From an uncultured Clostridium sp. (GTDB lineage: Bacteria; Bacillota; Clostridia; Lachnospirales; Lachnospiraceae): a stretch of 6,508 nucleotides of DNA. How positions within the stretch are numbered: position 1 is the first letter of the stretch; each line of letters opens with the position of its first letter. Below are positions 1-5,328 of this stretch, piece after piece. The notes under the pieces are model-generated. The model saw nothing but the letters and a program-made list of their open reading frames with translations, did no database searches and was not told the DNA's origin. The position numbers were made by a program, and so were the translations under genes. The stretch is from positions 1 through 6,508 of the forward strand of contig CABQJA010000132.1 in assembly GCA_902464345.1 (NCBI GenBank), written 5' to 3'.

Positions 1-6
1 CCGGCA

Positions 7-11
7 CCTCC
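7..11 (-). promoter_or_regulatory. Shine-Dalgarno site of a gene beyond the left edge
   Basis: On the minus strand GGAGG lies one base after the TGA stop of the FliK-like gene. No start codon with suitable spacing fits in the remaining bases, so the next gene must start just outside the window and be tightly coupled to the FliK-like gene. In Bacillus subtilis the gene after ylqG is ylqH, a homologue of the FlhB C-terminal domain. That identity is inferred from gene order only. Confidence 0.6.
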
Positions 12-12
12 A

Positions 13-1698
13 TCAGGTTCTCATATCAAACGTATACCGCTTCTCCCGGTCTCCATGTTCTGTCTGCATCATTTCCGTTATAACTGCATCCTCTCCGGTA
101 TGAGCTTCCGGTTCCTGTCTGACCGGCGTCTTTTCCGCCTTCTGGACCTCATTTGTATAAATAAATCCTTTCGTCTCCAGCTTTTCCTGCAGCTCCTGCA
201 TATGGCTGCGAATCACCTCTGCCGACTGTCCGTCCTCCATGGTAAACCGTGCATGCAGATGCTGATCCCGCAGGGATACCAGAATGTCCGTCATACCAAG
301 ACTTGGCATATCCAGATGCAACAATACCCTGGTTCCATCCTCCGATACCCGTGCCTGTTTTCTTCTGGTATATACAAATAATTCGGAATTTGCCTGTCCG
401 TCCTCCAGATTTAATGGAACCTGTGCATATACAAACTGTTGATTCAGATCCTGCATAAACTGGAGATTTTCCCGCATATTCTGAGAATTCTTCGACAGAT
501 CGGAATGGGAAAATCCGGCCGACTGAAATGCCTCTTCCATTTTGGAAGACTGCGAAAACATCGTCTCGTATAATTCATCGATTTCCTTCGGATTCTGCAT
601 ACGATCCGGTCGTATCCCCCAGCTGTCACGGATTCCCTTTGTCAGCAGCCCCCGGTAATCGTCACTCTGCAAAAACGCCTGCAGGGCATTGAGATTCTGC
701 TCTGCCGCTGTCGTCGGATTCTCCGGGCTTCCGGGTTGCTTTAATGCAGTCTCCTCCAAATGCTCTGTCAGATATTGTGTAATATCCGCTAACATCTGAC
801 CGGCTGATTTATCACTTCGTACCAATGTCGCTGCATCTTCCTTGGATACACCCAATGCCTCCAGGTTCTGACGAAGCGATACCATCCACGCTTCATCCAT
901 CTCCGGATTCTGATTCATGACAGATGCTGCTCCGGCCACAGACGGATTTTCCGTCTCTCCCGATGCCTGCCAGTCAAAGATCTCAAGCAATGCCTGATTC
1001 AGCCCTTGAAGCTGTTCCGGCTGACTCTCTGCCGACATATTCTGCAGGATATTCTCTACCGACTGAAGAACGGTATCTGTCTGCATTGCCAGCTGATGCT
1101 CTCCACCGGTATATGCCTGAAACTGTTTTATGTTTGCCTCTGTAACCGGAATGCTTAACCGGTTCATTGCCACCAGCTGGTGAATATCTGTGGACGGATA
1201 TTCGATTGCCTGCTGCATGATCATCCGGATAGACTCCCGATTTAACGGCATCCCTTCCTGCATCATATTCTGTACAATCTGTACATTCCGCTCACTGTGA
1301 CTGAATCCGTTCGCTGTCAGTGCCCGGTCAGCAGCTCCGATACTCCCGGCATTTTCATTCTGCATCGGACGGATGACCAGCTGGTCTCCCTTGTTCTCCC
1401 GGACCTGAAATGCCATCTGCTGTCCGATACTCAACTCTACCTGTTCTCCGAGCTTTGCAAATAATATTTGCTCCGGATTCAGCTGGATCTTAACGCCCTG
1501 ACTGGTAATGTCCAGAACCTGACCTGTAAATACCTGACCTTCCGTCAACATAGATAAAGGCACAGAATCTCCATTCGGATAACTGCCTGATACACCGGTG
1601 GTCCTTACCCCGGCTATCTCCTGTCCTCCGGACTGTTCTCTGCCTGTCTGTAAATTCAAATGTTCAAATGTAGGGTAACCCTGTCCTAAAATATTCAT
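13..1698 (-). CDS. FliK-like (YlqG-like) protein with C-terminal hook-length-control-type domain
   Basis: A 561-residue soluble protein without a signal peptide or membrane segment. Residues about 45-110 look like a small beta-barrel (EGQVFTGQVLDITSQGVKI onward). The middle, about 120-420, is helical and rich in Gln, Met, Asn and Glu, and carries NGFSHSERN and GMPLNRESI. The C-terminal part, about 423-515 (YAQVPLNLEDG, ELFVYTRR, LHLDMPSLGMTDILVSL, HARFTMED, LETKGF), resembles the FliK C-terminal domain. The tail is charged. FliK measures the flagellar hook and switches FlhB specificity. This gene lies after rnhB, as ylqG does in Bacillus, and not in a visible flagellar operon, so its real substrate is unknown. 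The start is taken at MNILGQ because AAAGGAA lies 5-6 bases upstream; an in-frame ATG five codons earlier lies within that ribosome binding site. The protein has no cysteine. Family assignment is fairly firm, function is not. Confidence 0.75.
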   Translation of the reverse strand: MNILGQGYPTFEHLNLQTGREQSGGQEIAGVRTTGVSGSYPNGDSVPLSMLTEGQVFTGQVLDITSQGVKIQLNPEQILFAKLGEQVELSIGQQMAFQVRENKGDQLVIRPMQNENAGSIGAADRALTANGFSHSERNVQIVQNMMQEGMPLNRESIRMIMQQAIEYPSTDIHQLVAMNRLSIPVTEANIKQFQAYTGGEHQLAMQTDTVLQSVENILQNMSAESQPEQLQGLNQALLEIFDWQASGETENPSVAGAASVMNQNPEMDEAWMVSLRQNLEALGVSKEDAATLVRSDKSAGQMLADITQYLTEHLEETALKQPGSPENPTTAAEQNLNALQAFLQSDDYRGLLTKGIRDSWGIRPDRMQNPKEIDELYETMFSQSSKMEEAFQSAGFSHSDLSKNSQNMRENLQFMQDLNQQFVYAQVPLNLEDGQANSELFVYTRRKQARVSEDGTRVLLHLDMPSLGMTDILVSLRDQHLHARFTMEDGQSAEVIRSHMQELQEKLETKGFIYTNEVQKAEKTPVRQEPEAHTGEDAVITEMMQTEHGDREKRYTFDMRT

Positions 1699-1714
1699 AC
1701 AAGTTCCTTTCATT

Positions 1715-1744
1715 CTTACATAATATGCCTGCTTACATTATATG
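1715..1744 (-). repeat. Tandem 17-base near-repeat with -10-like hexamers, upstream of the FliK-like gene
   Basis: In the 51-base gap between rnhB and the FliK-like gene the minus strand reads CATATAATGTAAG, four bases, then CATATTATGTAAG. The two units match at 12 of 13 positions with a 17-base period. The first contains a perfect TATAAT and the second TATTAT. No good -35 hexamer lies 16-18 bases upstream of TATAAT (best is TTAAAA at 18). This may be a weak internal promoter, a regulator site, or just a small duplication. Confidence 0.5.
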
Positions 1745-1749
1745 GTTTC

Positions 1750-2508
1750 TCAGATGAAGTTTTTAATAAAGGTCTTTCGGTGAATCTCACATGGACCGTA
1801 TTCCCGGATTGCCGCAATATGCTCTGCGGAACCATAGCCCTTATTCCGTGCGAATCCGTACTGTGGATACATCTCATCATACACACACATCAGACGGTCC
1901 CGTTCTACCTTTGCCAGAATGCTGGCTGCTGCGATCGAAATACTCTTGGTATCCCCTTTAATGATCGGAACCTGAGGCTGTGTAACCTCCGGAATCGTAA
2001 CAGCATCATTTAACAGAATCTGCGGCTTTACGGAAAGCTTACTGATTGCCTGCCGCATTGCTTTATAATCCGCCTGCAGAATATTGATCTCATCAATGGT
2101 CTCCACATCTGCGATTCCTACCGCATAGGCAACTGCTGCATTCTTTATCTCATCATACAGCTCTTCTCTCCGCTTCTCACTCAGCTGCTTGGAATCATTC
2201 AGATACAGAAGATTCACATCCTTCGGGAATATAACGGCAGCAGCCATAACCGGACCTGCAAGTGGTCCTCTGCCTACCTCGTCAATCCCACATACATAAT
2301 CATAATCCTTCCAGTACTGATACTCAAAGCTCTTCATCGCCTCAATCCGTTCCAGCTCCGCATACCACTGCTTTAACCGCTTCTCTGCACGTTCCAGCTC
2401 TTTTCTGACACCGGAACGTTCATCTGAACGGAACTGTTCTATATAGGCCGGCAGCTCCTCATAGGAAGCATGCTGAAGTATGATCTTTATCTCCTGTACA
2501 CTACTCAT
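1750..2508 (-). CDS. rnhB: Ribonuclease HII
   Basis: A 252-residue cytoplasmic endonuclease that cuts 5' of ribonucleotides embedded in DNA, starting ribonucleotide excision repair, and also degrades RNA in RNA-DNA hybrids. The active-site acidic residues are all visible: D76 and E77 in GIDEVGRGPLAG, D168 in LLNDA, and D186 in KGDTKS. The GRG motif (80-81) and Y225 in NKGYG, 39 residues after D186, match the ribonucleotide-sensing elements. ASILAKVERD at 195-204 and the ending HRKTF are also typical. Residues 1-70 form the helical N-terminal extension usual in Bacillota RNase HII, and total length is close to the Bacillus protein. The start at MSSVQEI is preceded by GAGGAAAAG; a longer frame running 28 codons into lepB is not needed. 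The gap to the upstream lepB is 13 bases, which implies co-transcription. Confidence 0.96.
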   Translation of the reverse strand: MSSVQEIKIILQHASYEELPAYIEQFRSDERSGVRKELERAEKRLKQWYAELERIEAMKSFEYQYWKDYDYVCGIDEVGRGPLAGPVMAAAVIFPKDVNLLYLNDSKQLSEKRREELYDEIKNAAVAYAVGIADVETIDEINILQADYKAMRQAISKLSVKPQILLNDAVTIPEVTQPQVPIIKGDTKSISIAAASILAKVERDRLMCVYDEMYPQYGFARNKGYGSAEHIAAIREYGPCEIHRKTFIKNFI

Positions 2509-2521
2509 CTTTTCCTCATTT

Positions 2522-3145
2522 CTAATCGATCTTTCCAAATTTTTTCCATGGCCATAACCGAAAAACGGCCTTTCCCTGAAGCCGGTCACCACTGATCGGT
2601 CCTATCTCCTCCGAACGACTGTCCTTACTGTTGTTTCGATTATCCCCCATAACAAAATACTCATTCTCACCGAGTGTTACCGGCTTTGCTGCGATTCCAC
2701 GCATGTTTTCCTGAATCGTATTCTTACCGTAGTCCTCGGAAAGCTTTTCCGCTTCATTATGCAGGGTTCCGTCTGTATCCTCGTATATCGTTTCTGTTGT
2801 TCCGATATAAATATCTCCGTTCTCATCAATGTATACGGTCTCGCCCGGCAGGCCGATGATCCGCTTGATGAAATAGGTCTCACTGTCCTCTACCGGAAAG
2901 ACAACAATGTCATACCGCTCCGGTTCATGCAGTCTGTAGCTTAGCTTATCCAGCCACACACTTTCCCCGTCATGCAGGGTATCCTCCATGGAATGACCTA
3001 CCACTTCCGAACGGCTTCCGATAAATGTATGAATCAGAAAAACGATTCCTATGATTCCTATAATATATAATACTATTTTTATCAGCTCATGCTTTACATG
3101 AAGCTCATCATCATATTCAACCTGACCCTTTTGAACAATTCCCAA
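2522..3145 (-). CDS. lepB: Signal peptidase I, second copy, TTG start
   Basis: A 207-residue membrane serine protease that removes signal peptides from exported proteins on the outer face of the membrane. One membrane segment spans about 21-43, after a short partly acidic cytoplasmic tail. S52 in GHSMEDTL is the nucleophile and K94 in KRIIGLPGE the general base. GDNRNNSKDSR (167-177) is the conserved box near the C terminus. Between GETV and YFV this copy has 58 residues, against 40 in the other copy; the extra part is acidic and may shape the substrate groove. The start is TTG, with GAGG eight bases upstream; the first in-frame Met (M53) is next to the catalytic serine, so an ATG start is impossible. 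It lies 24 bases after rbgA and 13 before rnhB, so it is an operon member. Confidence 0.93.
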   Translation of the reverse strand: MGIVQKGQVEYDDELHVKHELIKIVLYIIGIIGIVFLIHTFIGSRSEVVGHSMEDTLHDGESVWLDKLSYRLHEPERYDIVVFPVEDSETYFIKRIIGLPGETVYIDENGDIYIGTTETIYEDTDGTLHNEAEKLSEDYGKNTIQENMRGIAAKPVTLGENEYFVMGDNRNNSKDSRSEEIGPISGDRLQGKAVFRLWPWKKFGKID

Positions 3146-3169
3146 GTCTCACACCTCTAACTTCGTCTT

Positions 3170-4015
3170 TTAAACCTCCGGACGCTCCAGAGTAATCCGT
3201 CCAAGCTTGCCGGAACGATAATCATCCAACAGCATGGCAGCTGCCTTATCATAATCCAGCTGATCACCCTTCAACCGACACTGCCGGTTCACCGCAATCT
3301 GCTCCAGTATCTGATATGATTCCTGATTCTCTTCTGCCTTATAGACATCTGCTATCGTTCCCGGATATTCCTGCTTTAAATAGTCGATAAATCGAAGTGC
3401 CAGCTCCTGAACATTCAGAATATCATCCTTGATCGAGCCAATATATGCCAGCCGGATCCCGACCTCCTGATCTTCAAACTTCGGCCACAAAATACCCGGT
3501 GTATCCAGCAATTCTACATTCTTATTAATCCGGATCCACTGTGCACCCTTCGTCACGCCCGGCTTATTTCCTGTTTTTGTACAGGCTTTTCCTACATATG
3601 TGTTGATGAACGTAGACTTCCCGACATTCGGGATTCCTACGATCATTGCCCGCAATGGGCGATTCAGGATTCCCCGCTTCCGATCCCGCTCGATCTTCTC
3701 CTTACATGCCTCCTGGATCACATTCGTCAATGACTTCATACCGGCTCCGGAACGTGCATTGATCCTGCGGACGGCAAAGCCTTTCTCCTTATAATAGTTC
3801 TCCCAGCTCTCGGTCAGACGCTCATCTGCCAGATCGGACTTATTTAACAATATCAGCCGGAACTTATTCTTTGCCAGCTCATCAATATCCGGATTCTTAC
3901 TGCTCAGTGGTACTCTCGCATCCACCAGCTCAATTACAATATCTATCAGCTTTATATTTTCCTGCATCATCCGGACAGCCTTCGTCATATGCCCCGGATA
4001 CCATTGAATATTCAT
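3170..4015 (-). CDS. rbgA: Ribosome biogenesis GTPase RbgA (YlqF)
   Basis: A 281-residue GTPase needed for late assembly of the 50S subunit, where in Bacillus it promotes the incorporation of late proteins such as bL16. It shows the circularly permuted motif order of this family: G4 NKSD (58-61), G5 around NARSG (86-90), then G1 GIPNVGKS (127-134), G2 in KPGVTKG (151-157) and G3 DTPG (171-174). H9 in WYPGHM corresponds to the histidine linked to GTP hydrolysis in Bacillus RbgA. The C-terminal part, about 180-281, is the helical RNA-binding domain. Length matches the family. The start MNIQWYPGHM is preceded by AGAGGTGG, and its ATG overlaps the TGA of the upstream lepB as ATGA, so translation is probably coupled. 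A GTG ten codons upstream is in frame but less likely. Its closeness to rplS fits a shared 50S role. Confidence 0.96.
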   Translation of the reverse strand: MNIQWYPGHMTKAVRMMQENIKLIDIVIELVDARVPLSSKNPDIDELAKNKFRLILLNKSDLADERLTESWENYYKEKGFAVRRINARSGAGMKSLTNVIQEACKEKIERDRKRGILNRPLRAMIVGIPNVGKSTFINTYVGKACTKTGNKPGVTKGAQWIRINKNVELLDTPGILWPKFEDQEVGIRLAYIGSIKDDILNVQELALRFIDYLKQEYPGTIADVYKAEENQESYQILEQIAVNRQCRLKGDQLDYDKAAAMLLDDYRSGKLGRITLERPEV

Positions 4016-4632
4016 AGTCCACCTCTGTTTTGTTTCGGCAGCCACCGATAGGTGACCTTACCAAGTATCTCATTCTTCAAAATATTTCCCATGTTTGCGA
4101 ACCGGGAATCCTCACTGTTATTTACATTATCTCCAAGTACAAAGTACTCGCCCTTCTCCAGTGTGACACCTTCCAGTGCCAGACCTTCTGTTAGTATATT
4201 CTCATCAAAAGGAAGATCTGAGAGTGCCGCACCGTCAATAAAGATATGCCCGTCCTTGATCGTAACGGTCTCACCCGGCAGTCCGATCACCCGCTTTACA
4301 TTATAATAGCTGTTATCTCCTTCTCGCTGTTTAAATGCGATCAGGTCAAATCGTTCCGGCTCATGAAACAGGTACCTTGCCTTATTCACAAGAACCAGAT
4401 CTCCATTCTGCAAGGTCGGCTCCATCGACTGCCCTACGATCCGCAGGGTCTGCCCGCCAAATGAAACCAGACTGTATCCCAGAATCACCATGATCAGAAT
4501 GAGAACAATATATCCACCCAGTTTTTTAATCAACTGTCTTTTATTTATTTCCTTTTTCTCACGACTCCGTGCATGCCTTAACCGGTTACGGTTTGCCCGT
4601 AAATATGCCCGTCTTCCACCTCTTCTACGCAT
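4012..4632 (-). CDS. lepB: Signal peptidase I, first copy, with Arg-rich cytoplasmic tail
   Basis: A 206-residue type I signal peptidase and the first gene of the minus-strand unit after the rplS terminator. The N-terminal 33 residues are very basic (12 Arg plus several Lys and no acidic residue before E25), followed by one membrane segment at about 39-58, so the basic tail stays in the cytoplasm. S69 in GQSMEPTL is the nucleophile and K113 in KRVIGLPGE the general base. GDNVNNSEDSR starts at 167, with V170 where the other copy has Arg. The start ATG follows GGTGA with a six-base spacing. Its TGA overlaps the rbgA start by four bases (ATGA). The enzyme cleaves signal peptides at the outer membrane face. 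It differs from the second copy in tail charge, in the shorter domain insert and in the C-terminal end, so the pair is not a recent duplication. Confidence 0.94.
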   Translation of the reverse strand: MRRRGGRRAYLRANRNRLRHARSREKKEINKRQLIKKLGGYIVLILIMVILGYSLVSFGGQTLRIVGQSMEPTLQNGDLVLVNKARYLFHEPERFDLIAFKQREGDNSYYNVKRVIGLPGETVTIKDGHIFIDGAALSDLPFDENILTEGLALEGVTLEKGEYFVLGDNVNNSEDSRFANMGNILKNEILGKVTYRWLPKQNRGGL

Positions 4633-4645
4633 GTTTCGTCACCCT

Positions 4646-4678
4646 TTCCATATCATTATAGTACAAAAACATATGGAA
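4646..4678. repeat. 8-base inverted repeat flanking the lepB -10 element
   Basis: Perfect arms TTCCATAT (4646-4653) and ATATGGAA (4671-4678) are separated by 17 bases. The -10 candidate lies between them, and one arm lies just before the lepB Shine-Dalgarno, sharing its GGAA. This is a layout expected for a repressor site. In a transcript reading through from rplS it could also fold and partly hide the ribosome binding site. Both roles are inference. Confidence 0.4.
4655..4660 (-). promoter_or_regulatory. Probable -10 element of the lepB-rbgA-lepB-rnhB unit
   Basis: A perfect TATAAT on the minus strand, 22 bases before the lepB start. It lies downstream of the rplS terminator, where a new promoter is expected. 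The -35 is weak: GTGTTA at a spacing of 18 (4679-4684) or TTGTGT at 20 (4681-4686). The predicted start near 4648 would leave a leader of only about 15-16 bases. Confidence 0.5.
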
Positions 4679-4720
4679 TAACACAACTATTTTTACTTAC
4701 ATTTTCCTCGTTGTTATAAC

Positions 4721-4754
4721 AAAAAAAGCAGGGTTTTCGTCCCCTGCCTTTTTT
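4721..4754 (-). terminator. Intrinsic terminator after rplS
   Basis: On the minus strand the stem GCAGGG/CCCTGC closes an eight-base loop (GACGAAAA) and is followed by seven T. A matching A tract on the other side extends the stem by one G-U and six A-U pairs. The hairpin begins 18 bases after the rplS stop. The plus strand also has a T run after the stem, so it could work in both directions. It separates rplS from the lepB unit. Confidence 0.9.
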
Positions 4755-4772
4755 GTAGCAATATCAGAACTA

Positions 4773-5120
4773 TTATTTCACTAATTCCTTAACCTTTGCA
4801 CGCTTACCAACGCGATCACGTAAGTAATTAAGCTTAGCTCTACGAACCTTACCATGACGAACTACTTCAACCTTTGCTACATTTGGGGAATGCAGTGGCC
4901 AGGTTCTCTCAACGCCGGTACCGTTAGATGTCTTTCTTACAGTGAATGTTGCACGATTGCTTCCGCCCTGCTTCTTCAGTACGGTGCCTTCGAAAATCTG
5001 AATTCTTTCACGATTTCCTTCCTTTACCTTTGCATGAACACGTACGGTATCCCCTACGTTAAACTCCGGTACGTCTGTCTTGCACTGTGCAGCTTCGATG
5101 TTCTTGATAATATCGTTCAT
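4773..5120 (-). CDS. rplS: 50S ribosomal protein L19 (bL19)
   Basis: A 115-residue protein of the large ribosomal subunit, located at the interface with the 30S subunit. The sequence is typical throughout: FNVGDTVRVHAKVKEGNRERIQIFEGTV (20-47), KKQGGSNRATFTVRK (49-63), GVERTWPLHSPNV (69-81) and the basic signature KVRRAKLNYLRDRVGKRAK (91-109). Length is normal. The start MNDIIKN follows AAGGAGG with nine bases between; the frame stays open upstream through the leader RNA, but that stretch is not L19-like. The gene has its own promoter and a terminator, so it is probably transcribed alone. In many Bacillota trmD lies directly upstream; here a divergent oxidoreductase gene is found instead. Confidence 0.98.
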   Translation of the reverse strand: MNDIIKNIEAAQCKTDVPEFNVGDTVRVHAKVKEGNRERIQIFEGTVLKKQGGSNRATFTVRKTSNGTGVERTWPLHSPNVAKVEVVRHGKVRRAKLNYLRDRVGKRAKVKELVK

Positions 5121-5138
5121 TTGTGTGACCTCCTTATT

Positions 5139-5173
5139 ATTCAGATGTTCTTGCCGAATCTCTGTCAGCAGAG
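5139..5173 (-). ncRNA. L19 leader, autoregulatory 5' UTR element of rplS
   Basis: Two adjacent hairpins lie in the rplS leader on the minus strand. The first is CTCTG-CTGA-CAGAG (5160-5173). The second has a six-pair stem ATTCGG/CTGAAT (5154-5159 with 5139-5144, one G-U) and the loop CAAGAACAT, and ends close to the AAGGAGG ribosome binding site. Position, size and the GGCAAGAACA loop agree with the L19 leader known from Bacillota as I recall it, which is thought to let L19 control its own synthesis. I could not run the covariance model. Confidence 0.7.
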
Positions 5174-5199
5174 GACCATCCACTTTTCACAACTTCACT

Positions 5200-5228
5200 A
5201 ATGTATCATAATTTTTCCCGAAATGCAA
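5200..5228 (-). promoter_or_regulatory. Promoter of rplS
   Basis: On the minus strand -35 TTGCAT (5223-5228) and -10 TACATT (5200-5205) are 17 bases apart. A TG one base before the -10 makes it an extended -10 element. Transcription would start near 5193-5195, giving a leader of about 73 bases that contains the L19 element. The DNA upstream of the -35 is AT-rich, as in UP elements of ribosomal protein genes. Confidence 0.7.
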
Positions 5229-5255
5229 GCATTTATTATATTTTCAGCTTAAAAT

Positions 5256-5284
5256 TTGACAACTGTTCCGGAATCCGATACAGT
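5256..5284 (+). promoter_or_regulatory. Promoter of the FAD oxidoreductase gene
   Basis: A perfect -35 TTGACA (5256-5261) is followed after 17 bases by TACAGT (5279-5284), a 4 of 6 match to the -10 consensus. It is back to back with the rplS promoter, with 27 bases between the two -35 boxes. The spacer contains the palindrome TTCCGGAA (5266-5273). The -10 lies in an inverted repeat, GATAC-N5-GTATC (5277-5291), which could be a regulator site. Confidence 0.6.
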
Positions 5285-5328
5285 AGGTATCATCATATCA
5301 CAGATAAGCAAAAGAGGGAATACATAGT

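Noticed and set aside
55..1145. Plus-strand open frames opposite the FliK-like gene
   Set aside because: They are short, lack sensible ribosome binding sites, have Cys/His/Leu-rich antisense-type composition, and oppose a full-length gene with recognisable domains.
2509..2592. N-terminal extension of rnhB by 28 residues overlapping the end of lepB
   Set aside because: The extension is lepB coding sequence in another frame, is not RNase HII-like, and a good GAGGAAAAG site precedes the internal ATG at 2508.
4016..4045. GTG start ten codons upstream for rbgA
   Set aside because: The family begins with the WYPGHM region close to the N terminus, and AGAGGTGG is correctly placed for the ATG at 4015.
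4711..4722. Perfect 12-base palindrome TTGTTATAACAA next to the rplS terminator, resembling half-sites of the redox repressor Rex
   Set aside because: Rex half-sites need a four-base centre that is missing here; the site overlaps the A/T tract of the terminator, and a palindrome of this size is expected about once in 6.5 kb by chance.
5121..5183. N-terminal extension of bL19
   Set aside because: AAGGAGG fixes the start at 5120, the family begins there, and the upstream part is the structured leader RNA.
4854..5201. Plus-strand 115-residue frame opposite rplS
   Set aside because: It is antisense to a highly conserved ribosomal protein gene and to its leader and shows no family features.
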